Positions 8,328 through 14,715 of a DNA stretch of 64,000 bases are shown here, one piece after another. This DNA comes from Butyrivibrio sp. INlla14 (lineage in GTDB: Bacteria > Bacillota > Clostridia > Lachnospirales > Lachnospiraceae), in contig NZ_FMVS01000005.1 in NCBI RefSeq assembly GCF_900102515.1, positions 124,001 through 188,000 on the forward strand, in the 5' to 3' direction. Numbering within the stretch: position 1 is the first letter of the stretch; each line of letters begins with the position of its first letter. The notes under the pieces are model-generated. The model was not told the DNA's origin. It saw nothing but the letters and a program-made list of their open reading frames with translations, and did no database searches. The translations under genes and the position numbers were made by a program.

Positions 8328-8602
8328 GGCTTATCCCTCCGCTTTTTCCTTGTTTCTGCATGGTGCTTTGCGTCATATCTTAGATGGCAGGGAGCACACA
8401 GGGCTTTCAGATTGCTTTTGCTCACATCCTCCGGTATATGGTTCATATGAGCCACTGTGAGAGTATTTCTGTGGGTATCAAAGGGCTCTCCCGGTTTTCT
8501 GCACTGCTTTCCGCATTTCTCACATTTCCAGCCTGCTGCCTCTTTGATCTCAAATGCAATCTGCTCCCAGTTCTTTGGGTACCGCTCCCTTTCCATTGGC
8601 AT
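8324..8602 (-). CDS. HNH endonuclease
   Basis: A 92-residue HNH nuclease. The frame is open further upstream, but ATG at 8602 follows AGGAGG and directly abuts the upstream stop, so the longer reading is rejected. The zinc/HNH motif is WKCEKCGKQC, then LTVAHMNHIPEDVSKSNLKA, then LCAPCHLRYDAKHH: paired CxxC knuckles around the catalytic His and Asn/His. Small HNH proteins in phages often aid terminase cleavage or homing. This one lies in the early region, far from the terminase. Confidence 0.88.
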   Translation of the reverse strand: MPMERERYPKNWEQIAFEIKEAAGWKCEKCGKQCRKPGEPFDTHRNTLTVAHMNHIPEDVSKSNLKALCAPCHLRYDAKHHAETRKKRRDKP

Positions 8603-8603
8603 A

Positions 8604-8906
8604 TCAGGAATCCTCCTGTGGCCATCTGATAGCCTGGCCGCATGCCGGGCAGAAATCATGGGTATCATCCGGATATTCATAGCTGCATCCGCAATTTGGG
8701 CAGTGCCAAGTATCATATACAATCTGATCCGTTCCGGGAGCATATCCATCTCCGGTGATATCCGGGGATTGAGATATCTGCAAATCAAGGGCATTGATTG
8801 CCTCTTTCATGGCCGCTTTCATCTCCGGGGCCATGGTCTTATCAAACTTTTTCCTCATCTCTGTGAGGTATTCCTTTGCTCCTAAAGCATCATTTATCTC
8901 TGCCAT
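8604..8906 (-). CDS. Zinc-ribbon phage protein
   Basis: A 100-residue protein: a helical N-terminus (EYLTEMRKKFDKTMAPEMKA) and a C-terminal zinc ribbon, WHCPNCGCSYEYPDDTHDFC and PACGQAIRW, with four cysteines in two CxxC pairs. It starts at ATG 8906 behind the cassette GGAGGAATAAGCT. Role unknown; such ribbons are common in small phage regulators or replication accessories. Confidence 0.75.
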   Translation of the reverse strand: MAEINDALGAKEYLTEMRKKFDKTMAPEMKAAMKEAINALDLQISQSPDITGDGYAPGTDQIVYDTWHCPNCGCSYEYPDDTHDFCPACGQAIRWPQEDS

Positions 8907-8909
8907 AGC

Positions 8910-9299
8910 TTATTCCTCCGCAAATTCAAAGATATGCTGGCCGCTGCCCTCTCCGGTCATTACAACCACTCCTCCGTGAGGTATTCCAAATAATCCATAG
9001 CCTGCCCAGTTACATCCTGAGGAATCACCTTTCTTTGGTGAGCCTTTACCGGTATAGCGGCCTATGCATTCACAATATGCGGAATTAGCCGCCTCCTGCC
9101 CATCAAGGCCTGCATCAATGAAATCCTGCACTGCTGCCACATGGCCACACATAGGGCACTTGTATTTCCATTTCTTCACATCCTTGCCAAAGAGCCTCTC
9201 TCCCTCAGCTCTCCATGCATCCACGCTCTCAAAGGTTCTGATCTTCTCATCATCAAATCCCATTGAGGTATTTGATCCGGTTTTGATTTCTCTTTTCAT
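8910..9299 (-). CDS. Cys-containing phage protein, VVA0879-like
   Basis: A 129-residue protein with WKYKCPMCGHVAAVQDFIDA, then YCECIGRYTGKGSP and SSGCNWAGYGLFGIPHGGVV. The CPMCGH...ECIGRYT...GCNWAGYGLF pattern resembles a family of small phage proteins annotated VVA0879-like; function unknown. ATG at 9299 follows GGAGGGATAAGCCA, another start cassette. Zinc binding through the CPxCGH pair and the later Cys is likely (inference). Confidence 0.7.
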   Translation of the reverse strand: MKREIKTGSNTSMGFDDEKIRTFESVDAWRAEGERLFGKDVKKWKYKCPMCGHVAAVQDFIDAGLDGQEAANSAYCECIGRYTGKGSPKKGDSSGCNWAGYGLFGIPHGGVVVMTGEGSGQHIFEFAEE

Positions 9300-9315
9300 T
9301 GGCTTATCCCTCCAT

Positions 9316-9678
9316 TCACTTAAGTTTCAAAAACTCCACAATCTCCATGTATTCTTTTTCTGCGTTCTCTTTGCCCTGGGTGTATTCCCGGATCTTGGCA
9401 TCAAGCACATCCAGCCTCTCATACAATACAAGCTGTATTGATTGTGGTATCTCCCTTGGTTCCGGGAGGAGTTCAGGCTCCTCCCATTCCTTTTTTTCAG
9501 GTTCCTTTTCCTCTTTCTTTTGGTATTTCCTCTTTAGCAGCTCCGCTCCCATCTCTTTCAGAATCTCTGTGATTTCCTCCTTGGAGCAGGCATTTAATTC
9601 TGCTAGGATACCTATTTGCTTGGTTTTATACTGCGCATTCTCATAGCTTTGCAGTATCTCACTGGGTTTCATTTCCAT
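9316..9678 (-). CDS. Coiled-coil phage protein
   Basis: A 120-residue highly charged protein with ATG behind AAAGGAGCAGCAA, overlapping the upstream HNH gene by 20 nt. Residues 1-55 are helical (ELNACSKEEITEILKEMGAE). Residues 55-75 are a Lys/Glu/Pro hinge, and residues 82-120 form a Leu/Lys/Glu coiled coil. Function unknown. Confidence 0.68.
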   Translation of the reverse strand: MEMKPSEILQSYENAQYKTKQIGILAELNACSKEEITEILKEMGAELLKRKYQKKEEKEPEKKEWEEPELLPEPREIPQSIQLVLYERLDVLDAKIREYTQGKENAEKEYMEIVEFLKLK

Positions 9679-10705
9679 TTGCTGCTCCTTTCAGCACCCT
9701 CTCAATCTCTTTGAGCTTTCCGGGGCCAATACCTTTGATCTGAGATATTGCCTCAAGGGCTTTATCAGCATCAAAGCCTGCTGCCGCCTGAGCATCCCTG
9801 CTGCCTCTGAAATAGATCTCATTCAAGTAATCCTCAAGGGTTGCATGGTCCATTTTTCTAACTTCCTTGTATTTCTCCCTGTTGAGTTTTATAGGTTTTT
9901 CTGTTGTCCTCTTTGCCATTGGCTGAGCCTCCTTTTTCTTTCTCTTATCGGATATATGCCTGGCCGCTATCCTCAGCTTGGCCACATTCAGCCCTGCCTC
10001 TGTTATCTCCGGAAACTCGGATCTGTATCCTCTCCGGTTCATCTCCAGGTGTTCCTGCCTTGTTTCCAAAAACAGATTATCGATACTGATATGATCCGGA
10101 TTCCCATCCTTGAAACTAACCAAACAGCCCTCCGGCACATCTCCATTCGCCTGCTGCCATATCAGTATATGTGTGAGCATCCATACATTGGGCTCTGCAA
10201 TCTTGGTTTGATGGTACCCATCATCTCTTATCACCTCGGTACCAACCGGAACTGCATTGTGAGGCCTGCTGCCTCTTTGGAACATTGTGCCCTTGCATTT
10301 TTCATATTGTTCAGGGCTCATTTTCTTTCCCTTATTCCAGCCTCTGCCCTTTTCAAGATCTCCTCTCAATCCGGAATCAAGTTTGTTCCTGGCATAAAAG
10401 CCTTTGATCTGATCTCTTGAATAGCTTGTGCCAAAATTGCTGTTCACCATGTTTGCCATCTTCTGATGGCCATTTCCCTTGTAATGGGCTTTGATGAAAT
10501 CGCATACCTCTTTTGGCCATGCCTGGGTATATACCTTTACCCTTGGGCCTCCGCTCAAATGATGGTTCTTTTTCAGTGAGTTCATGGCTTTGGCGGTCAT
10601 AGGGTAATGGAATATAAAGCCCACGGCCTCTGCCAGTGCCCGGTTATCCATGATGAGGTAATTATCCTTGACAAATTCCAGCAGGCCCTCAGGATACCTA
10701 TGCAT
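9659..10705 (-). CDS. HNH endonuclease with helix-hairpin-helix C-terminus
   Basis: A 348-residue protein. ATG at 10705 behind TTGGAG is preferred over an upstream in-frame start at 10759. Residues 1-110 hold two similar DNA-binding-type repeats (YPEGLLEFVKDNYLIMDNRA and WPKEVCDFIKAHYKGNGHQK). The HNH core is MLTHILIWQQANGDVPEG, then VSFKDGNPDHISIDNLFLET. The C-terminal ~40 residues contain ISQIKGIGPGKLKEIERVL, a helix-hairpin-helix. The gene has four of the 17 GGCAGCAGG copies, in three different reading frames. Homing or replication-associated cleavage are both possible. Confidence 0.82.
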   Translation of the reverse strand: MHRYPEGLLEFVKDNYLIMDNRALAEAVGFIFHYPMTAKAMNSLKKNHHLSGGPRVKVYTQAWPKEVCDFIKAHYKGNGHQKMANMVNSNFGTSYSRDQIKGFYARNKLDSGLRGDLEKGRGWNKGKKMSPEQYEKCKGTMFQRGSRPHNAVPVGTEVIRDDGYHQTKIAEPNVWMLTHILIWQQANGDVPEGCLVSFKDGNPDHISIDNLFLETRQEHLEMNRRGYRSEFPEITEAGLNVAKLRIAARHISDKRKKKEAQPMAKRTTEKPIKLNREKYKEVRKMDHATLEDYLNEIYFRGSRDAQAAAGFDADKALEAISQIKGIGPGKLKEIERVLKGAANGNETQ

Positions 10706-10949
10706 TGTGAATCTCCAACATAACAGGCACCTGCCCCCCCTGGTTGTGTCCGTACTCATCCATGTGTTTCATGGTCTTAAAGGCCAATTCTCCATTTTGG
10801 ATGATCTTTTCAGCAATCTTTGTCATGCCCTCGGAGCGTTTCAGCTCCTTTTCCAGGGTTTCCTCATCCATCTCATCATCATTGAGCCTCTCAAGCTGCT
10901 CAAAGAGATGGTTGTTCAGATCTCCCAGTGTGTTTCTTGTGTTACTCAT
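10698..10949 (-). CDS. Small conserved-type phage protein
   Basis: An 83-residue protein, ATG at 10949 behind the cassette GGAGGGATAAGCC. It is mainly helical (LNNHLFEQLERLNDDEMDEE, then LKRSEGMTKIAEKIIQNGE), a shape common in short phage proteins with no known role. It overlaps the HNH gene start by 8 nt. Confidence 0.68.
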   Translation of the reverse strand: MSNTRNTLGDLNNHLFEQLERLNDDEMDEETLEKELKRSEGMTKIAEKIIQNGELAFKTMKHMDEYGHNQGGQVPVMLEIHNA

Positions 10950-10965
10950 GGCTTATCCCTCCATT

Positions 10966-11298
10966 TCACAAATAGTTCTTTCCAAACTGCTGCATCCATT
11001 CCTCATGTGAATACTTGGCCTCAAATGCTCTCTGTGCCACCTGCTGCAAATAAAGATCCACCTCTTTGTTCACATGTGGAGCCTCCGGGCCATATTCGTG
11101 ATGCCTTTCATTGCACACATATGCCCACAGGCCAAAGTGCTCAGCTTTTTTCCGGTGTGGTCCGTGCATGAAATGGTGCTTGTGCAATCCGGTGTGTTTC
11201 AGTTCTCCAAAATATCCCTTTTCATCTGCCTCTTTCCTGCATAAATAGCATTCACGGCTCAAGGGATCTGTATGCTTTTGAATGATGCTCTTGGCCAT
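10966..11298 (-). CDS. HNH-like phage protein (Cys/His rich)
   Basis: A 110-residue protein with RECYLCRKEADEKGYFG, then LHKHHFMHGPHRKKAEHFG, LWAYVCNERHHEYGPEAPH. The CxxC, the HKHHFMHG strand and the later C...HH are in the order expected of a treble-clef HNH fold, as in NinG/DUF968-type phage nucleases. Catalytic assignment is an inference. ATG follows GGAGGTATATCTG and the stop touches the next start. Confidence 0.72.
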   Translation of the reverse strand: MAKSIIQKHTDPLSRECYLCRKEADEKGYFGELKHTGLHKHHFMHGPHRKKAEHFGLWAYVCNERHHEYGPEAPHVNKEVDLYLQQVAQRAFEAKYSHEEWMQQFGKNYL

Positions 11299-11645
11299 CA
11301 GATATACCTCCGCTGTTCCCTCGGTATCTCTGTGCCGTGTACTGTGAACTCCCTTATGGGGATATGCAGCTCCTTGGCCTTATCGATCTCATCATCCATG
11401 CCGCCTGCTGCCGTTCCAAAGATCCACAGCTCATCACATTCATCAATCAGCTCCAGGCCGATATTCAATGCAATCTGCCTTTCAATCGGTACATCATCAC
11501 TCATGAACTGGGTGAAATAGATGTGAGGAGTGATTGGCAGGCACATCTTTTCAATGGCCATCCTTGAGTAGTTCTTTGCCCTCTGCACATTCTCCTCAAT
11601 CTTTCCCTGGGATGAGTATGCTGAGCATATATACACTTTTTTCAT
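11298..11645 (-). CDS. DUF4406-like / nucleoside 2-deoxyribosyltransferase-fold protein
   Basis: A 115-residue protein. ATG at 11645 (overlapping the upstream stop by 4 nt, with GGAG at good spacing) is chosen over ATG at 11660. It begins KKVYICSAYSSQGKIEENVQ and has a second strand with LPITPHIYFTQFM and a third, LIDECDELWIFGTAAGGMD. This is the Rossmann-like pattern of DUF4406 proteins related to nucleoside deoxyribosyltransferases. Likely a nucleotide-binding or nucleobase-exchange enzyme in phage DNA metabolism. Confidence 0.8.
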   Translation of the reverse strand: MKKVYICSAYSSQGKIEENVQRAKNYSRMAIEKMCLPITPHIYFTQFMSDDVPIERQIALNIGLELIDECDELWIFGTAAGGMDDEIDKAKELHIPIREFTVHGTEIPREQRRYI

Positions 11646-12088
11646 TCTTCCCTGCTCCATTCTTCAAATTCTTTCTGTACTGCTGCCTGCATCACTGTTT
11701 GATAATCGTGATGCCCTCCGTGTATGGTGTAGGTGTGAGGATCCATTTTCTCTGTGAGGAGCTCCCACAGGTCCTTATTCCTCACCTCTTTGCCTTTGGC
11801 ATTGTGCCAATTATTCTTTTTCCACTGGATGTGCCAATGGTTTCCCATGGTGTTCAGCACATTATCACATTGGGTGATGATCTCCACATCACATGGAACT
11901 TTCAGCATATGAAATGCATTTATCATGGCCATCAAACAGCCTGCTGCCTCGGTGCCATCTTTCTTGTGAATGAATCCCTGCCTGGTGATGGGGATATCAT
12001 CTTTCATGTATTCCATCAGCCACATTGCCACTCCATCCCTTTTGGATGGTCCGTGCCAGGTGCTCTCTATGATCATCCGTATTTTCAT
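11642..12088 (-). CDS. RNase H-like phage protein
   Basis: A 148-residue protein with RNase HI-like landmarks: a first strand IRMIIESTWHGPSKRDG, a helix with DGTEAAGCLMAMINAF, IITQCDNVLNTMGNHWHIQW, then NAKGKEVRNKDLWELLTEKM and a last GGHHDYQTV. The Glu of the first helix and the Asp of TQCDNV match catalytic positions. The first-strand Asp appears as Glu, so activity is uncertain. It would suit removal of RNA primers. ATG follows GGGAGGTGGTTCAGG and overlaps the Rep stop by 4 nt. Confidence 0.78.
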   Translation of the reverse strand: MKIRMIIESTWHGPSKRDGVAMWLMEYMKDDIPITRQGFIHKKDGTEAAGCLMAMINAFHMLKVPCDVEIITQCDNVLNTMGNHWHIQWKKNNWHNAKGKEVRNKDLWELLTEKMDPHTYTIHGGHHDYQTVMQAAVQKEFEEWSREE

Positions 12089-12840
12089 CCTGAACCACCT
12101 CCCGGATCCTTTTTATCAATCCTTTTCATGGAGTAATGCTGGTATGGGTACATGGTCACAGGATTGATTCCGTTGTATACAGTTGATGGGATGATCATGT
12201 ATCCTTTCTTGGGCTTTGGTTCATCCGGCCATTTCCTCCTGAGGAGCTTTTTCCTCTTGGGCTTTGGTATGATCAGGTTCCTTGATCTTGAATATGTGGC
12301 CTTGCCCTTTTCCTCCTCCTCTTTGGTTTCGATCTTCACAATGTACTCAGCCAGGTTCTCATAATCTCCATCCTCATACAGATCAATGAATGTTTTGAAC
12401 CCCGGCCACATCTTCTTAATGAGATCCACAGTGTTGAAATCCGGTGTGTGGATATCCTCAATGATGATGTGATGATGGAGGGCCTGCCCTTTTTTACCCC
12501 TCTCTGTTACTGCAATAAATTTCAGCTGATATCCTTTTTTCTTGTATACCCTCCGGATCTTATCCAGGAAATTCTTAAGGTTCTTTTTTGCCCTCTCATA
12601 TGTCTCAGGTCTTTCTCCGGGTTTATACTTTAGGATCAGGTGCCAATCTCCCTCTTTGAAATTGGCCAGGATTATCCTTTGGATCTTTTTTGCCCGGTTG
12701 GTCCTGTTCTGTCTCTCTATATCCTCAGGTGTCCTTTTCCTTTTGGGCTGTCTTGGTTTACCCGGTGCTCCATAATTACCAGGGTAATAATGTTCCACCT
12801 GGATCACCCTCCCAAGATCATATTCATTTCTGATATACAT
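12085..12840 (-). CDS. HUH-type replication initiation endonuclease (Rep)
   Basis: A 251-residue basic protein with three motifs of HUH nucleases in the right order: WHLILKYKPG (66-75, motif 1), QALHHHIIIED (119-129, metal-binding His cluster, motif 2) and LAEYIVKIETK (163-173, Tyr-x-x-Lys catalytic Tyr, motif 3). It would nick an origin and stay bound to the 5' end to prime rolling-circle replication. The Arg/Lys-rich N-terminus (27-55) is a likely DNA-binding arm. The region just upstream (12841-13028) has repeats that may form its origin. HUH Reps are less usual in a prophage with double-stranded DNA packaging genes. Confidence 0.82.
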   Translation of the reverse strand: MYIRNEYDLGRVIQVEHYYPGNYGAPGKPRQPKRKRTPEDIERQNRTNRAKKIQRIILANFKEGDWHLILKYKPGERPETYERAKKNLKNFLDKIRRVYKKKGYQLKFIAVTERGKKGQALHHHIIIEDIHTPDFNTVDLIKKMWPGFKTFIDLYEDGDYENLAEYIVKIETKEEEEKGKATYSRSRNLIIPKPKRKKLLRRKWPDEPKPKKGYMIIPSTVYNGINPVTMYPYQHYSMKRIDKKDPGGGSG

Positions 12841-12845
12841 TTTTG

Positions 12846-12991
12846 GTGTATCACCTCCCTAAGTTTAATATCCTAATGAGCCACTTAAGAGGCTGTGAAA
12901 AACCTCTTAAAAACGGCAAAAATAAAGGATTTTTGCTTGATAAATTTAGGCTTTTGTGATACACTATTTATAAGGTTTGGGTGTGTATCAC
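12846..12991. repeat. GTGTATCAC repeats and hairpins upstream of Rep, candidate origin
   Basis: GTGTATCAC occurs at 12846-12854 and 12983-12991, with the inverted form GTGATACAC at 12956-12964. The last two make an inverted repeat around an AT-rich loop. A second perfect inverted repeat, TTAAGAGG / CCTCTTAA, lies at 12885-12892 and 12903-12910. The 189-nt gap holds no gene. It could be a rolling-circle double-strand origin, an operator set, or both. Confidence 0.6.
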
Positions 12992-13028
12992 ATCCTCGGA
13001 ATTAGGGCTGCTTGCAACAGCTCTTTTT

Positions 13029-13208
13029 CTATGTCCAAAGATCGGCCATTATTGCCCCAATTATCGCCACTGTCATGCCTATAGCCATGAGAGTGCATAC
13101 CATTCTGATATCATTTCCCGGAGCATCAAATCCTGATGCAACCAGCAGTGAGAAAAGCATCCCTCCTCCTGCCATGATCTCCCCGGCTTTCTTCTTTTTA
13201 CTTTCCAT
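13029..13208 (-). CDS. Small membrane protein, holin-like
   Basis: A 59-residue protein. ATG at 13208 behind GGGAGAGATCAC is chosen over an upstream in-frame start at 13238; it overlaps the transglycosylase stop by 11 nt. It has two hydrophobic segments (GGGMLFSLLVASGF and MVCTLMAIGMTVAIIGAIMA) separated by a short polar turn. Two short helices next to a cell-wall hydrolase suggest a holin, but class cannot be proven from sequence alone. Confidence 0.62.
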   Translation of the reverse strand: MESKKKKAGEIMAGGGMLFSLLVASGFDAPGNDIRMVCTLMAIGMTVAIIGAIMADLWT

Positions 13209-13821
13209 GTGATCTCTCCCACTGGGCAGCTCTTTCACAGATCGCTATGCAATCATATGTATCTCCCACCCATTTCTTTTGTTCGTAGAGCTTGGCTCCG
13301 TTTCCTATTCCGGCCTTGTAGCAGAGGATCACATAATATGGATCTGTGTTCTGATCGAACAGCTCCCGGAGGATCCTGAGGCCTGCTGCCACATTCTCCT
13401 TTTCATCAGATACATCCAGCCCATAATCATCAGCCATCCGCTGCCAGTTGCACTGATTGATCTGCATGTATCCCACCGATCTGCCACCATCACCCACTGC
13501 ATCCGGATTAAATGAGCTCTCCGTTTCCATGAGTGCCAGGGCGAACTCATATGAGAGATCCAGCTCCTTGCACTCCTGCTGCATGAATATCTGCATATCC
13601 TCCGGGAGAGGCACATCCTCATATGCTATGAACTCCGGCACATAGGTTTCTATTATCACCGGCTCCGGAGGAACATATTCCGGGATTGGCTCCCAGGTGA
13701 GATCTACTGTCTGCAAAGGTTCTGCCTGTGCCGCCCTGGGAGATTCAGTGCACCATGTAAAGATTGCTATGAGCCACATTGCCAAAATCAGGGCTGCTGC
13801 CGTTAAATGTTTCCTTTTCAC
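13198..13821 (-). CDS. Lytic transglycosylase, SLT domain
   Basis: A 207-residue membrane-anchored protein from GTG at 13821 behind AAAGGAG; an ATG at 13863 is an alternative. Residues 1-30 have a basic start and a hydrophobic helix (LTAAALILAMWLIAIFTW), a signal or anchor. The SLT core reads FALALMETESSFNPDAVGDG, then SVGYMQINQCNWQ and YYVILCYKAGIGNGAKLY; the Glu of ETESSF is the predicted catalytic acid. It cleaves peptidoglycan glycan strands. Its place close to the immunity region, far from tail genes, suits either lysis or early wall opening. Confidence 0.85.
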   Translation of the reverse strand: MKRKHLTAAALILAMWLIAIFTWCTESPRAAQAEPLQTVDLTWEPIPEYVPPEPVIIETYVPEFIAYEDVPLPEDMQIFMQQECKELDLSYEFALALMETESSFNPDAVGDGGRSVGYMQINQCNWQRMADDYGLDVSDEKENVAAGLRILRELFDQNTDPYYVILCYKAGIGNGAKLYEQKKWVGDTYDCIAICERAAQWERSHGK

Positions 13822-13963
13822 GCTTTCTCCTTTCTCTTTTCCACTTTCTGAACTCTTTTTCATGCACCGGATCCTTGAAATAATCCAGCACCGCTCTCTC
13901 TATAAAACCAGCCTGGAGCAATGCCACATGATCCGGGATTGCTTTTGGCTTTATCACTCCCAT
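13745..13963 (-). CDS. Small hypothetical phage protein overlapping the transglycosylase gene
   Basis: A 72-residue frame; ATG at 13963 follows GGGAGG with 7-nt spacing, and an ATG at 13969 overlaps the Cro-like stop by 4 nt. The first ~50 residues look like a real small protein (AIPDHVALLQAGFIERAVLD, then EFRKWKRERRKREKE). The C-terminal part lies within the transglycosylase gene in another frame, an overlap of about 77 nt. Coupling to the gene before it favours translation; the function is unknown. Confidence 0.55.
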   Translation of the reverse strand: MGVIKPKAIPDHVALLQAGFIERAVLDYFKDPVHEKEFRKWKRERRKREKETFNGSSPDFGNVAHSNLYMVH

Positions 13964-13965
13964 AC

Positions 13966-14181
13966 TCATTCCTCCCGGTACATTTCTTTGGGATCCGCTC
14001 CGGTAAATTTACAGATTGCCAGGAACTCATCAGCTCTTAATTCTCTCCGGCCCTGCATAACCGGGTACAATACTCCGGCTGATACTCCTGTGGCCGTTGA
14101 GATGGCAGAGCCTTTTATTCCTCTCTGCTTGATGTATTCCATCAGGTTATGTGTAGCGGTGCCCTGCATCTGTTTCTGCAT
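13966..14181 (-). CDS. Cro-like XRE-family regulator
   Basis: A 71-residue helix-turn-helix protein: LMEYIKQRGIKGSAISTATG, then SAGVLYPVMQGRRELRADEF. It is the first gene of the leftward operon and lies divergently from the CI-like repressor with four TTTAGATAC-type half sites between them. ATG follows AGGAGGTATTAGG. By position it is the Cro-type partner of the lysogeny switch. Confidence 0.85.
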   Translation of the reverse strand: MQKQMQGTATHNLMEYIKQRGIKGSAISTATGVSAGVLYPVMQGRRELRADEFLAICKFTGADPKEMYREE

Positions 14182-14203
14182 CCTAATACCTCCTTTCTGT
14201 GTG

Positions 14204-14281
14204 GTATCTAATTTGAATACCTAATCGCATTATATTAACTGATTTAGATACTGTCAACTATTTTTTATTTATTTTAGATAC
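14204..14281. promoter_or_regulatory. CI/Cro operator half sites
   Basis: Four copies of GTATCTAA or its complement lie between the divergent regulators: 14204-14211 (GTATCTAA), 14217-14225 (ATACCTAAT, one mismatch), 14243-14251 (TTTAGATAC) and 14273-14281 (TTTAGATAC). The third lies inside the spacer of the leftward promoter, where a bound repressor would block polymerase. Confidence 0.7.
14229..14257 (-). promoter_or_regulatory. Leftward prophage promoter
   Basis: On the minus strand TTGACA (14252-14257) and TATAAT (14229-14234) are separated by 17 nt, both perfect sigma-A consensus boxes. It would drive the Cro-like gene and the whole leftward early operon. Its spacer contains a GTATCTAAA operator half site. 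Confidence 0.85.
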
Positions 14282-14345
14282 TTTTTCGTTTCTTTTGTGT
14301 TTCGTCTGTGATATATTGATTGTGGAAAGGTGGGTGATTTTACTG

Positions 14346-14693
14346 ATGAACAACGTTGAAATCGGAGAAAAGTTGCGTTCCATGCGTGAGGCTGCTGGTC
14401 TCACCGCCAAAGATGTTGCGGCTCAACTTTTGGAGGATTATGGCATTGATATGAATCACAGAACCCTGTTCAATTATGAAAAGGGCAGGAGTTCCCCTGA
14501 TATAAGCAGATTTCTTGCTCTATGTGATTTGTACAGATCAAAGAATGTGCTCACAGATTTTGGATATGGTGCTTATTTATCAAAATCTGATGGATATGAG
14601 GATATTACCCTCTTTGAGGATGAATACACTCCGGAGAACTGGCAAATGCTCAAGAATTTTATTTCCCTGGTACCGGCCAAGGATAAAAAATGA
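14346..14693 (+). CDS. CI-like XRE-family repressor
   Basis: A 115-residue protein from ATG at 14346; the frame is open to 14295, but the upstream part is not preceded by a good ribosome site. The N-terminal HTH is VEIGEKLRSMREAAGLTAKD, then LFNYEKGRSSPDISRFLALC. The C-terminus is short and acidic (LFEDEYTPENWQMLKNFISL), without the RecA-type autoproteolysis domain. Divergent to the Cro-like gene and just before the integrase, it is the likely lysogeny repressor. Confidence 0.83.
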   Translation: MNNVEIGEKLRSMREAAGLTAKDVAAQLLEDYGIDMNHRTLFNYEKGRSSPDISRFLALCDLYRSKNVLTDFGYGAYLSKSDGYEDITLFEDEYTPENWQMLKNFISLVPAKDKK

Positions 14694-14715
14694 TATTAAA
14701 CTTAGGGGATAAGCT

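Noticed and set aside
8602-8794. N-terminal extension of the HNH gene
   Set aside because: It overlaps the zinc-ribbon gene in another frame; AGGAGG before ATG at 8602 decides the start.
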